64,000 bases of DNA from Streptomyces sp. TS71-3 (GCF_018327685.1 NZ_BNEL01000003.1:3472001-3536000), one strand, 5' to 3'; counted from the stretch's first letter, positions 42,234 to 51,320 are shown. The notes: generated by a model not told the origin, from the sequence alone. Numbers and translations: made by a program.

Positions 42234-44417
42234 TTATGTGTGCCGGTGGCCGTCGTCGCCCTCCTGCCGTACGAGGACGACGAGTTCGGCGTCGTACCGC
42301 GCGGTCCATGCGAACGGCAGGCCCGCGTGGCACAGGTGGGCCCCGCTGTAGACGGTGCCCGTGGCCGGGTCCGCGTACCGTGCGGCGGGGTCGAGCCCGC
42401 GCAGGCGCAACCGCGCGGCGCGGCCGGGCACCAGCGGCGCGCCGTCCAGCCGCCCCGTGCTCCAGGCGGTGACCGCGAGGTGCCCGCCGCCCGCGTCCTC
42501 GTACTGCACCCCGCAGGTCGCGTCCGCGGGGGAGCCCAGCAGGCGCACCTCGCCGTGGTGCAGGACGTCCCGCACCTCCTTGTAGCGGGCCACCCACGCG
42601 GCGGCCTCGGCGCGCTGCGCCGGGGTCCAGGCCCGGATGTCGGCGCCGATGCCGAGGACGCCCGCCATGGCGGTGACGAACCGGAACGCGAGGGAGCGGG
42701 GCCGCGGGTCGAAGACTCCCGGCGCGTCGGTGACCCAGGAGCTCATCACGTGCGGGGCGTGCGCGTGCAGGAAGCCGTACTGGATCCCGAGCCGGTCGAG
42801 CGGCGCGGTGTTGTCGCTGGGCCACACCACGTCGGTGCGGGCGAGGGTGGCGTGCTCGATCCGTCCGCCGCCGCCCGCGCAGCCCTCCACGCTCACCCCG
42901 GGGTGCGCGGCGCGCAGGTGGTCGAGCACCCGCAGGTACCCGGTGACGTGCCCGGCGTCCAGGTCGAGGCGGTCCGCCGGGCCGGCGCCGGGGCGGCCGC
43001 GCTCGGTGGGCGGGCGGTTCATGTCCCACTTGAGGTAGTCGATGTCGTACGTGCCGAGCAGCCGGTCCAGCATGCCGAGCACGAACTCCTGGACGTCCGT
43101 GCGGCCGAGGTCGAGCAGGAGCTGGTTGCGGACCAGCGTCGGCTCGCGGCCCTCGATCCGGTACACCCACTCGGGGTGCTCCGCGTAGAGCCGGGAGGCG
43201 GGGCTGACCGCCTCCGGCTCCACCCACAACCCGAAGCCGAGGCCGAGCGCGCGCACCTCGGAGACGAACGCGCCGAAGCCGCCGGGGAACGAGGCGGGCT
43301 CGGGGTGCCAGTCCCCGAGGCCTCCGGTGTCGTCGTCGCGGCCGGTGAACCAGCCGTCGTCCACCACGAACAGCTCGGCGCCCAGCTCGGCGGCGGCGCG
43401 GGCCAGTTCGAGCTGGCTGCCCGCGTCGACGTCGAACCCGGTCGCCTCCCAGGAGTTGTAGAGCACGGGACGGGTGCGGTGCAGCCGGTCGCCGGCGAGG
43501 GTGCGCTCGTAGCGGTGCCACACACGGGCGAGACCGCCCAGGCCCTCGGAGCTGAAGGCGCAGGCCAGCCGGGGCGTGCTCAGCGTCTGTCCGGGCGTGA
43601 GCGGGACCGTGCCCTCGTGCGGCACCCGGCCCGCCCGCACGCGCACCGCGCCACCGGGTTCCGCGTCGGCCGTGATGTGCCAGTTCCCGGGCCAGGCCAG
43701 TGCGAGGCCGTAGGCGGCGCCCGTGTCGTGGCCGGCGTCCGCGGTGTCCTGCACGGCGAGCCAGGGCGCGTAGGCGTGGCCGGGCGCGCCCTGCGTGGAG
43801 CCGATCTCGAAGCTGCCCCGCGGCAGGTCGACGGGCGTGAGCTGGAACTCCTGCGACCACTGCCCGGTCAGGCAGGTGAGCCGGGCGGTGCCGGTGAGGG
43901 GCACGTTCACGGCGCCGGAGTCGAACCGGGCGAGCTTCAGTTCCTCCTCGCCGGTGCAGGTGAGTTCGGTCCACCGCAGGATCACGTCGGTGCCGGGCAC
44001 CGTCTGGTAGCAGAGCTCTGCCCGCAGGCCGAGCACGGTGTCGGCGAACGCGACGCGCAGCGTGCCGGGCCGGCCCTGACCTGCGGCCTCGAACTCGGCT
44101 CCGTCGAACTCCCACCAGACGCCCCGCTCCCCGCCCGGGCGCTCGGCCACCAGGTCGGCGCCGGTGAAGGGCCGCAGGCCCGCGGGGATGTACTCGGCGG
44201 GGGCCGCGTCCGCGGGGGTGAGGAAGTGGGTGCGCCGCGACCAGTCCAGCGGGTCGGGCCCGTCCTCCACGCCCCGCGGGCCCCACGAGGCCAGCTCGGC
44301 CCAGCGGCCGTGGCCGGGCACCACGACGGTGTACGAGGTGGTGTCGGTGGTCAGGGTCCAGCGGCGGCCGGACCGCCCGGCCGCGCCGGCCCCCGTCCCG
44401 GTTGCGGTGGTGCTCAC
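42234..44417 (-). CDS. Cytoplasmic GH36 alpha-galactosidase
   Basis: A 727-residue enzyme without signal peptide. The N-terminal beta domain is followed by the catalytic barrel from about 330: YNSWEATGFDVD, VDDGWFTGR, LKWDMNRPP (nucleophile Asp), ECAGGGGR-type EGCAGGGGRIE, and WPSDNTAPLDRL (acid Asp). These are standard for GH36. It cleaves alpha-galactosides such as melibiose or raffinose after import. GTG 44417 overlaps the permease stop (GTGA). The stop is TAA, which sits in an AT-rich patch (42219-42238) that probably also holds promoter or operator signals for the SDR operon. Confidence 0.93.
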   Translation of the reverse strand: MSTTATGTGAGAAGRSGRRWTLTTDTTSYTVVVPGHGRWAELASWGPRGVEDGPDPLDWSRRTHFLTPADAAPAEYIPAGLRPFTGADLVAERPGGERGVWWEFDGAEFEAAGQGRPGTLRVAFADTVLGLRAELCYQTVPGTDVILRWTELTCTGEEELKLARFDSGAVNVPLTGTARLTCLTGQWSQEFQLTPVDLPRGSFEIGSTQGAPGHAYAPWLAVQDTADAGHDTGAAYGLALAWPGNWHITADAEPGGAVRVRAGRVPHEGTVPLTPGQTLSTPRLACAFSSEGLGGLARVWHRYERTLAGDRLHRTRPVLYNSWEATGFDVDAGSQLELARAAAELGAELFVVDDGWFTGRDDDTGGLGDWHPEPASFPGGFGAFVSEVRALGLGFGLWVEPEAVSPASRLYAEHPEWVYRIEGREPTLVRNQLLLDLGRTDVQEFVLGMLDRLLGTYDIDYLKWDMNRPPTERGRPGAGPADRLDLDAGHVTGYLRVLDHLRAAHPGVSVEGCAGGGGRIEHATLARTDVVWPSDNTAPLDRLGIQYGFLHAHAPHVMSSWVTDAPGVFDPRPRSLAFRFVTAMAGVLGIGADIRAWTPAQRAEAAAWVARYKEVRDVLHHGEVRLLGSPADATCGVQYEDAGGGHLAVTAWSTGRLDGAPLVPGRAARLRLRGLDPAARYADPATGTVYSGAHLCHAGLPFAWTARYDAELVVLVRQEGDDGHRHT

Positions 44418-45250
44418 TTCACGGCTCCCAGGTTGAGGCCCGCCACGAAGTGCCGTTGGAAGCGCAGGAAGACGATCACTGTGGGGGCCGCGGCGATCAC
44501 GGAGCCCGCGGCGATCACGTTCCACATGGACACGTACTGGCCCTGGAGCCCGATGAGGGCCGCGGTGATGGGCATCTTGGCGTCCGAGCGGAGCACCGTG
44601 ATCGCCCAGAGCAGGTCGTTGAAGACCCAGGTGAACGACAGGGCGCAGAGCGCGGCGAGCGCGGGGCGGGTGAGGGGCAGGATGATCCGCCAGAAGACCT
44701 GCACAGGTGAGGCGCCGTCGATCACGGCGGCCTGCTGTATCTCTGCCGGGATGGCCCGCATGAAGCCGTGCAGCACGAAGACGTAGAACCCGAGGCCGAA
44801 GCCGATCTGGACCAGCACCAGCGCGGTGAGCGAGTCGAACAGGCCGGTCAGCTCGGTCAGCTTGTTCACCGGGATCAGCAGGATCTGCGGGGGCAGCAGG
44901 TTGCCGCCCAGCATCACCAGCAGCAGGGTGCGGCGCAGCGGCATCGCGTAGCGGCTGAGCGCGAAGGCGGCCATCGAGGCCAGGGCGAGCGTGACGAGCA
45001 CGCAGGGCACGGTGACCAGCAGGCTGTTGATCAGAGCGCGCTGCTGGCCGCCGTCCGACCACGCCTGGCCGAAGCCCGACAGCGTGAACGAGTGCGGCAG
45101 GCCGCCGAGACCGTTCGCGGCGATGTCGTCGAAGGACCGCACGCTGGTGACCAGGACCAGCAGGATCGGCAGGAGCCACAGCAGCGACAGGCCGCCGGCG
45201 CCCAGATGGAAGCCCGCGGTGGCCCATTTGTGCCTGCTCGGGGCGTTCAT
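44414..45250 (-). CDS. Carbohydrate ABC transporter permease (MalG-like)
   Basis: A 278-residue permease with six membrane helices, the EAA-type loop EIQQAAVIDGASPVQVFWRI (about 190-209), and the family C-terminus FQRHFVAGLNLGAVK. ATG 45250 overlaps the preceding permease stop (ATGA). It works with the upstream permease and lipoprotein, presumably importing alpha-galactosides for the GH36 enzyme encoded next. The ATPase is not encoded in the operon. Confidence 0.93.
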   Translation of the reverse strand: MNAPSRHKWATAGFHLGAGGLSLLWLLPILLVLVTSVRSFDDIAANGLGGLPHSFTLSGFGQAWSDGGQQRALINSLLVTVPCVLVTLALASMAAFALSRYAMPLRRTLLLVMLGGNLLPPQILLIPVNKLTELTGLFDSLTALVLVQIGFGLGFYVFVLHGFMRAIPAEIQQAAVIDGASPVQVFWRIILPLTRPALAALCALSFTWVFNDLLWAITVLRSDAKMPITAALIGLQGQYVSMWNVIAAGSVIAAAPTVIVFLRFQRHFVAGLNLGAVK

Positions 45251-46179
45251 CAGTCGGCCTCCTTGAAGGCGCGGACGAGGTACGAGGCGATGACCCCGAA
45301 CGCGAGCACGAAGATGACGACGGCGAGCGCGGAGCCGTAGCCGAGCCTCAGCGACTGGAACGCCGTGGAGTACATGTAGGTGCTCAGCAGCTCGGAGGAG
45401 TGGTAGGGGCCGCCGCGGGTGAGGGACCACACCACGTCGAAGGAGCGCAGCGAGTCGATGATGATCACCGAGAGGACGACCGCGTTGACGCTGCGCAGCT
45501 GCGGCAGGGTGACGTTGCGGAACTGCTGCCAGAGGGTGGCGCCGTCCACCTTGGCCGCCTCGTAGAGCACCGGGTCGATGCCCTTGAGGCCCGCGATGTA
45601 CAGCACCATCACATAGCCGATCTGCCGCCACAGCGCCGGCACGATCACCGCGTACAGGGCGGTGTCCTGGTCGGCGAGCCAGGCGTGTTCCAGGCCCCCG
45701 AGGCCGACCCCGCCGAGTACCCGGTTGATCATGCCGTCCGGCTGGTACAGGGCCTGCCAGACCAGCGCGGTGGCCACCAGGGAGAAGACCACCGGCAGGA
45801 AGAGGGCGGCGCGGTAGAAGCCGACGCCGCGGCGCTCCTGCTGGAGCAGCAGCGCCGCGCCGAGGCCGAGCACGGCGGAGAGCCCGCCGAACAGCACCAG
45901 CCAGAGCACCGTGTCGAGCAGCGCGGTGCGGAAGGTGGCGTCGTGCAGCATCTCCTGGAAGTTGCCGAGGCCCACGAAGCGCGGCGCCGAGACGCCGTCC
46001 CAGGAGGTCAGCGAGAGGTAGAACCCCTGGAGCGCCGGCCAGAACACCCAGAACGCCTCGGCGAGCAGCGGGACCAGTACGAAGGCGATGACGACCGGGG
46101 GCACCCGGGTCGCGCGCTTACGGGTGCGGGGGGCCGCGCGGCTGCCGGAGTGCTCCTCTCCGGCGGTGAGCACGGCCAC
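45250..46179 (-). CDS. Sugar ABC transporter permease (MalF-like)
   Basis: A 309-residue permease. About 30 polar, basic residues precede six helices. The coupling loop reads GIDPVLYEAAKVDGATLW, and LYQPDGMINRVLGGVGLG is a typical periplasmic loop. GTG 46179 begins VAVLTAGEE and follows GGGGGAAG and the binding-protein stop at once; longer starts would overlap that gene without a ribosome site. It is the second gene of the alpha-galactoside uptake operon. Confidence 0.92.
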   Translation of the reverse strand: MAVLTAGEEHSGSRAAPRTRKRATRVPPVVIAFVLVPLLAEAFWVFWPALQGFYLSLTSWDGVSAPRFVGLGNFQEMLHDATFRTALLDTVLWLVLFGGLSAVLGLGAALLLQQERRGVGFYRAALFLPVVFSLVATALVWQALYQPDGMINRVLGGVGLGGLEHAWLADQDTALYAVIVPALWRQIGYVMVLYIAGLKGIDPVLYEAAKVDGATLWQQFRNVTLPQLRSVNAVVLSVIIIDSLRSFDVVWSLTRGGPYHSSELLSTYMYSTAFQSLRLGYGSALAVVIFVLAFGVIASYLVRAFKEAD

Positions 46180-46180
46180 G

Positions 46181-47476
46181 TCACTTCCCCCAGACCTTCT
46201 CGGCGTCACGCTGCCAGGAGGTGAGGATCGAGCCGATCTTGGCCGGCTCGGCGAAGAACTTGGTGAGGGCGTTGTCCGCGGCCGGCTGCATCGCGTCGCT
46301 GGAGTCGCGGTTGAAGAACTGGGTGATGTCCGCGGCGGCGGCCACGAGCTCCCGGCCCTTCTTCACGAGCGCCGTGCCGCTGTCCTTGGCGTCAGGGTGG
46401 GTGGGCAGCGCGGTGCCGGAGGAGTTCCTCAGGTAGATCTCCTGGGCCTCGGCCGTCGCGAGGTAGGTCATCAGCTTCTTCACGCCGTCCTTGCGGTGCG
46501 TGTGAGCGCTGGCGAAGTATCCGTCGACGGGCGCCTCCTGCGCGAGCGGCACCTTCGGGTCGATGACGGGGAAGCCGAAGAAGTCGATGTCGTCCAGGGC
46601 GCCCTTCGGGGCCGAGTCGGCGAAGAAGGTGCCCACCAGCATCATGCCGGTCTTGCCCTGGAGGAGCTTGGTGGTGGCGTCCTGGAAGGGGATCGCGGTG
46701 CCGTCCTTGTCGAAGTACGGCAGCGCCTCCTTCCAGCGGTCGAAGACCCTGCGCACCTCGGGGTCGTCGAAGCGGTGCCGGCCGGCGAGCAGGTCGCGGT
46801 GGTAGCCGGCGCCGTTGACCCGGATGTTCAGGTAGTCGAACCAGCCCGAGCCGATCCAGGCGGTGTCGCCGCCCATGCCGTTGCCGATCGGCGCCACCCC
46901 CTTCGACTTCAGCTTGTCGCACACGTCGAGGAAGTCGTCCCAGGTCTTCGGCTCGTCGACGCCCCACTTGGCGAAGTTCGACTTCAGGTAGAACATGCCC
47001 CACCAGTAGTAGCTGGTGGGCACGAAGACCTTCTTGCCGGTCCTGGAGGTGCACAGCTTCTTGTGCGCGGCGGAGTACTTGGCCAGGTCGGGGGAGTCCT
47101 GCCAGACGTCGCCCAGGTCCAGCAGCAGGTTCTTCGAGGCGTAGGCGTCGGCGACCGAGCCGGGGTACCAGGTGTAGACGTCCGGCGGGTTGCCCGAGGT
47201 GAGGTAGGTCGGCAGCTGGGTGCGGAAGGTCTCGGCCGCGATGGTGTTCAGCGAGGCCGTGCCCTTGCCGGTCTTCCCGTACGCTTCGACCAGCTTCTCC
47301 ATCGCGGTCTTCGCCTGAGGGGCCGAGAGGTTCGACTGGAGGGTGACCGGCCCTGAGGACGACGCGCCCTTGCCGGACGACGACGTCGAGGTGACGCAGC
47401 CGGATGCCAGCGCGGCCGTGGAGAGGGCACCGATGCCGGCGAGGAACCGGCGCCGGGACGGGTCGGGTGTGATCAT
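46181..47476 (-). CDS. Sugar ABC transporter substrate-binding lipoprotein
   Basis: A 431-residue Tat-dependent lipoprotein: twin Arg in SRRRFLAGIG and lipobox LASGC near residue 27. The mature protein is a family-1 solute-binding fold (VTLQSNLSAPQAKTAMEKL, NPPDVYTWYPG, FVPTSYYWWGMFYLKS). It is the first gene of an operon ending in a GH36 alpha-galactosidase, so an alpha-galactoside is the probable ligand. A promoter-like region with an AT dyad lies at 47572-47592. Confidence 0.93.
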   Translation of the reverse strand: MITPDPSRRRFLAGIGALSTAALASGCVTSTSSSGKGASSSGPVTLQSNLSAPQAKTAMEKLVEAYGKTGKGTASLNTIAAETFRTQLPTYLTSGNPPDVYTWYPGSVADAYASKNLLLDLGDVWQDSPDLAKYSAAHKKLCTSRTGKKVFVPTSYYWWGMFYLKSNFAKWGVDEPKTWDDFLDVCDKLKSKGVAPIGNGMGGDTAWIGSGWFDYLNIRVNGAGYHRDLLAGRHRFDDPEVRRVFDRWKEALPYFDKDGTAIPFQDATTKLLQGKTGMMLVGTFFADSAPKGALDDIDFFGFPVIDPKVPLAQEAPVDGYFASAHTHRKDGVKKLMTYLATAEAQEIYLRNSSGTALPTHPDAKDSGTALVKKGRELVAAAADITQFFNRDSSDAMQPAADNALTKFFAEPAKIGSILTSWQRDAEKVWGK

Positions 47477-47571
47477 GGGGAACTCCTCTGCGTCCGCCTG
47501 ACGGTGCTCCGGTCCCCTGACGGCCGGGCTTTCGTCTACGGCGGGATCAGAGTGGTGGAGGGGACGGGCAA

Positions 47572-47592
47572 CGTCAAGATTAATTAGTAATT
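47572..47592 (-). promoter_or_regulatory. Promoter/operator region of the alpha-galactoside uptake operon
   Basis: On the minus strand a TTGACG box (47572-47577) is directly preceded by the dyad AATTACTAATT (47582-47592) in an AT-rich island (47578-47602). The -10 is not clear. The layout of AT dyad then TTGAC is shared with the GH27 promoter, suggesting a common regulator. Confidence 0.5.
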
Positions 47593-47638
47593 TATTTTCT
47601 GATGGCGTGTCAGGTCGACCGGCAGGGCCGGCCGGGCC

Positions 47639-47700
47639 GTCACGGCGCCGCGCTCCAGGACGTCACGGCGCCGCGCTCCAGGACGTCACGGTGCCGTTGC
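47639..47700. repeat. 23-bp tandem repeat, 2.7 copies
   Basis: The unit starting GTCACGGCGCCGCGCTCCAG is present at 47639-47661 and 47662-47684 exactly, and in part at 47685-47700. It lies between the GH27 stop and the uptake promoter and may be a slippage product or part of a 3' end signal. Confidence 0.75.
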
Positions 47701-47711
47701 AGCGCGAGACG

Positions 47712-49886
47712 TCACAGCTTCGTCTGGTGGATCCGGCCGTCCACGCCGCGGAACGCCGCGAGGACCCCGGCTGCGCCGGATGCCGCCGCCCCGCCGAGGG
47801 CGCCCGAGAAGGACGCGCTCGGGAACTCGTTCCGCTTGGACCAGTCGCTCCACGTCCCGTCGGCGCCGAGGGTGCGCTGCCACAGGGTGTAGTCGCCGGC
47901 GCGCGCGTACAGGTGCACGCCGTCCCCGGCGGTCACCAGGGTGGGGCTGCCGCCCACCGTGCCGCCCAGCGACGACCAGTCGGACCAGGTGCCCGAGGCG
48001 TCGCGGGTGCGGGTCCACACCGCGTCGTCGGGGGTGCGCACCGCGAGGTGCACCCGGCCCGCGGAGTCGACGGCCGCGGCGGGCCTGCCGTAGAACGGAG
48101 TGTCGGAGGGGGCGCCGAGGGACGTCCAGCCGGACGTCGCGGTCCGCGAGCGGACCAGCCCGTCGGGGCCGCGCCCGAACAGCGTCCAGCCGCCGTCGCC
48201 GTCCGCGACCACGCTCGGGGCGTCGGTGAGGTCGCCGCCGAGCCGCTGCCAGTGCCCCCACCGCCCCTGCGCGTACGTGCGCTGGTAGGCCGCGGAGTCG
48301 GTGCCCCGCACGAAAACGTCGAGCCGGCCGTCCGCCGAGGCGAGGGCCGTGGGCTGCCCCAGGATCCGCCCGCCGGTCGGGCCGCCCAGCGCGGTCGCGG
48401 ACCCGGACCAGGCGCCGTCCTGTCCGCGCTGCTGGTACAGCGCACCGTCCGTGCCGCGCCAGAACGCGGTGAGGCCGGAGCCGTCCCGCACCAGCGCGGG
48501 GCTGGCCGAGGCGCCCCCGGCGAGCGCGGTGCCCGGTGCGGTGTCCCGCCCCGTGAGCTTCAGGAAGGCCGTGCCGTGCGCCGGCACCCGGACGGTGTAC
48601 GAGCCGGTGTGCGCGCCCCGTTCGGCACGGGCCCGCAGGTCCCGCACCCGCACCGGGCCGGCCAGCGCGGTGTCCGCGAAGTCCACCGTCATGTCGGCGG
48701 CCTGAGAGGAGCGGTTCAGCAGCACTACGGCGCGGCTGCCCGTGCCGCTCAGCACCTTGCTGTAGACGTCCCCGGTGGCGTCCGTGGCGATCCGGACGCC
48801 CTGCACGTCGAGCGGGTCCTGGTCGACACCGATGATCTCCGGGTTGCGCAGGGTGTCGAGCATGGACTTCGGCAGGGTGCGCGGGTCGGAGCCGATCACC
48901 AGGGGGGAGGCCATCTCCGCCCACATCACGAGCTGGGTGGTGGACTCCTCCTCCGTCAGCTCGTAGCCGCCGTCCGCGAGCTTGCGCATCGGCAGCAGGT
49001 AGTCCGGGTCGTTGTAGTGCCCCGGCCCGTTCGCCTCCGGGTGCCAGGCGTTGGCGTCCGCGGCCCGCAGCACGTTGGGCCACTCGCCCGCGGTGGGGGT
49101 GCCGAAGGCCATGTCGGTGCCGGTGCGCCAGGAGTCGGCGCTGGTGGGGCCGTAGACGAAGGCGTTGTGCGCGTCCTGCGCCGGGGTGTGCGGCAGGCCC
49201 CAGTCGTCGGTCAGGGGGTTGCAGAGGTTGAGCAGCATCGGCCGCCCGGACCTCGCCACGGCGGCGCTGAACTCCTTGAAGGCGGGGCCCGGGTCGAGCT
49301 TCTCGGATATCCCGCACAGGAAGTCGACCTTGATGGCGTCGATCTTCCAGTCCGCGAACTGCCTGGCGTCCTCGTCGTAGTGGCCGCGGCTGCCGAGCCC
49401 GCAGCTCTTGCCGCCGTCGTAGTCGCCGGCGTCCGTGTAGATGCCCACCCTCAGCCCGCGCTTGTGCAGGTAGGAGACCAGGGAGGGGATGCCGGACGGG
49501 AAACGCTCGGGGTTGGCCGCCAGCCTGCCCTCGGCGTCCCTGGGCTGGTCCGCCTGCCAGCCGCCGTCCAGCCACACGATGTCGTAGCCGGAGTCGCGCA
49601 GCCCCGAGGAGATCAGCTCGTCGGCCACCGCCTTCACCTGGTCCTCGGTGGGCGCGCCGAGGCCGTAGTAGGTGTTCCAGCCCATGTAGGGCGTGGGGGC
49701 GAGGCCGCTGTCGTAGTAGGCGGGCGCGCCCTGGTCGTCGCCGGTCCCGGCGCCCGGGGCCGTACCGGCCGCCTGGGCGGACGGTGCCGGGCCCGCGGCG
49801 ATGGCCAGGGCGGCGGTGACGGCCGCGGTCCAGCTCAGCTGCCGGCTTCTTCGGGTGCGGGCCGAGCCCGCTGTGCGCAAACGCAC
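47712..49886 (-). CDS. Secreted GH27 alpha-galactosidase with lectin-like propeller
   Basis: A 724-residue exported enzyme. The signal peptide is long (basic start, hydrophobic core to APSAQA-AG near residue 40). The GH27 barrel begins APTPYMGWNTYYG and has WLDGGW, IKVDFLCG (nucleophile Asp) and HYNDPDYL (acid Asp), followed by the C-terminal beta domain. From about residue 470 there are five or six repeats (FWRGTDGALYQQR, VFVRGTDSAAYQR, LFGRGPDGLVRSR, LYARAGDYTLWQR) like the PLL/tachylectin propeller, probably a glycan-binding module. GTG 49886 follows GGGAGG. It would release galactose outside the cell from galactomannan or similar. Confidence 0.9.
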   Translation of the reverse strand: MRLRTAGSARTRRSRQLSWTAAVTAALAIAAGPAPSAQAAGTAPGAGTGDDQGAPAYYDSGLAPTPYMGWNTYYGLGAPTEDQVKAVADELISSGLRDSGYDIVWLDGGWQADQPRDAEGRLAANPERFPSGIPSLVSYLHKRGLRVGIYTDAGDYDGGKSCGLGSRGHYDEDARQFADWKIDAIKVDFLCGISEKLDPGPAFKEFSAAVARSGRPMLLNLCNPLTDDWGLPHTPAQDAHNAFVYGPTSADSWRTGTDMAFGTPTAGEWPNVLRAADANAWHPEANGPGHYNDPDYLLPMRKLADGGYELTEEESTTQLVMWAEMASPLVIGSDPRTLPKSMLDTLRNPEIIGVDQDPLDVQGVRIATDATGDVYSKVLSGTGSRAVVLLNRSSQAADMTVDFADTALAGPVRVRDLRARAERGAHTGSYTVRVPAHGTAFLKLTGRDTAPGTALAGGASASPALVRDGSGLTAFWRGTDGALYQQRGQDGAWSGSATALGGPTGGRILGQPTALASADGRLDVFVRGTDSAAYQRTYAQGRWGHWQRLGGDLTDAPSVVADGDGGWTLFGRGPDGLVRSRTATSGWTSLGAPSDTPFYGRPAAAVDSAGRVHLAVRTPDDAVWTRTRDASGTWSDWSSLGGTVGGSPTLVTAGDGVHLYARAGDYTLWQRTLGADGTWSDWSKRNEFPSASFSGALGGAAASGAAGVLAAFRGVDGRIHQTKL

Positions 49887-49972
49887 GGGTGCCTCCCGGT
49901 GGTGGGCATGCGCAGTCAATGGAGTGCGCCGGCGCGGCGGCTCGCCGCGGCGACCGGGCCTGCGCTGCGACG

Positions 49973-50027
49973 ACTTTGGCGACTCGGAGGACACGTGTCA
50001 ACGATTATTCATAATTAACCTTTAATT
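49973..50027 (-). promoter_or_regulatory. GH27 promoter with upstream AT dyads
   Basis: On the minus strand TTGACA (49996-50001) and CAAAGT (49973-49978) are 17 bp apart. Immediately upstream are two dyads, ATTAT-TC-ATAAT (50004-50015) and AATTAA-CCT-TTAATT (50013-50027). They sit in a striking AT island within a G+C-rich background and are likely operators. The rest of 49887-50302 shows only the small repeat at 50263-50292. Confidence 0.6.
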
Positions 50028-50262
50028 CTTTGGTGACGTAAGAGGTGCGGCAGAGTGAAGTGGCTGGCGGGCGCGGGCCGTGCCGTCCCGTCAGGTCCGG
50101 TGGCGGCGCCGGCGGTTGGGGGGAGGACGAGCAGCGGCCCCGCCGGCGAGAGCCCGGCGGGGCCGAAGAGCGGGGGAGCGGTACGAGCAGTGGTGACAGG
50201 CTGGTGAGGCCACGGCCGGGCGGGCCTGACGCCAGGCGCCGGTGAACGGAGCCCGCCCACCG

Positions 50263-50292
50263 GCGCACGGCTACAAGGCGCACGGCTACAAG
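50263..50292. repeat. 15-bp direct duplication
   Basis: GCGCACGGCTACAAG occurs twice in tandem just past the stop of the IclR gene. No function is evident. Confidence 0.6.
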
Positions 50293-50302
50293 GGGCGCGG
50301 CG

Positions 50303-51151
50303 TCACAGCCGGGACGTGATGCCGTCCGCCGCCCGGCGCAGCAGCGGGGCGAGGCCGGCCGCGCGCGCCCGGCCGCCCCGGGTGCTCGGCGCGGAGACGG
50401 TGACCGCGGCCACGCACACCCCGTGGCCGTCGCGCACCGGCATGCCGAAGCCGTGCACGTCGGTCACGCTCTCGTCGATGTTCAGCGCATAGCCGCGCCT
50501 TCGCGCCCGTGCGAGGTCCGCCTCCAGCTCGGCCAGGTCCGCCACGGTGGCCGGGGTGAGCTGGTCCAGGCCGGCCGGGTAGAGCATCCGCACGGCCTCC
50601 ACGGGGAGCTGGGCGAGCTGCGCCTTGCCGCCCGCCGTCGCGTACGCGGGGACCCGGTCGCCGGTGCGCGGTGCGACCCGCAGCACATGGGGGCCGTCCA
50701 CGCCGTCCAGGAACAGCGCGTCGGGCCCGTCGAGCTGGAGCAGGTTGCTGGTCTCCCCGGCCTCGTCCCGCAGCTGCTCCAGGAAGGGGCGTGCGATGCG
50801 GACCAGCTCCGCCGTACCGATCCGGCTGCGCGACTCCACCGCGGCCCGGCTCTCTGCGAGCGCCATCAGCACGGGTCCCAGCCGGTACTGGCGGCCGCCC
50901 GGCACCTGCTCCACGAAGCCGTGCAGCCGCAGCGTGTGCAGCAGCCGGTGCGCCGTGGAGCGGGCCACGCCCAGATGGTCGCTCACATCGGTGACCCGCG
51001 CGGTGTCCCGGCCGCCGAGGTAGGCGAGGGCCCGCAGGGCGTTGGCGACCGAGGCGGCGCCGTACACATCCTCCCCGCCGTTCCCGCGCGCCCCCGAAGC
51101 GCGCCCGCCCGGCCCCGTGCGGCGGGGCGCGGGTCCCTGAAAATTCGACAT
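50303..51151 (-). CDS. IclR-family transcriptional regulator
   Basis: A 282-residue IclR regulator. The first 30 residues are Gly/Arg-rich. The helix-turn-helix is VTDVSDHLGVARSTAHRLL (about 53-71), and the effector domain follows (about 105-280, with DRVPAYATAGGKAQLAQL). It is divergent from the MFS gene that starts the aromatic cluster, 170 bp away, and probably controls it. A good -10 ends only about 8 bases before the ATG, so its mRNA may be leaderless. Confidence 0.9.
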   Translation of the reverse strand: MSNFQGPAPRRTGPGGRASGARGNGGEDVYGAASVANALRALAYLGGRDTARVTDVSDHLGVARSTAHRLLHTLRLHGFVEQVPGGRQYRLGPVLMALAESRAAVESRSRIGTAELVRIARPFLEQLRDEAGETSNLLQLDGPDALFLDGVDGPHVLRVAPRTGDRVPAYATAGGKAQLAQLPVEAVRMLYPAGLDQLTPATVADLAELEADLARARRRGYALNIDESVTDVHGFGMPVRDGHGVCVAAVTVSAPSTRGGRARAAGLAPLLRRAADGITSRL

Positions 51152-51158
51152 AGCAGAA

Positions 51159-51188
51159 ATTCTAGTTTCACCGGTTCCACAGAGTGAA
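51159..51188 (-). promoter_or_regulatory. IclR promoter, possibly leaderless
   Basis: On the minus strand TTCACT (51183-51188) and TAGAAT (51159-51164) are 18 bp apart. A transcript would begin at or next to the ATG at 51151. The dyad GAAA-N6-TTTC overlaps the -10 and may be an IclR autoregulatory site. Confidence 0.5.
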
Positions 51189-51320
51189 TCCCGCTCGTAC
51201 CTTGGCCGCGCCGGAGCCCTTCGTCCCCCTGGGTGCCTCGCCCTTGCCGGAGGTCTTCCCCGCGGTGCGCCACGGCGTCCGCCCGGCCCCGACCCGCCGC
51301 TGTCGAGCGAGGAGTTCCCG

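Noticed and set aside
41268..44786. A 1172-codon open frame on the plus strand
   Set aside because: It is antisense to the SDR and GH36 genes and shows only Gly/Arg/Val/His-rich sequence with no domain.
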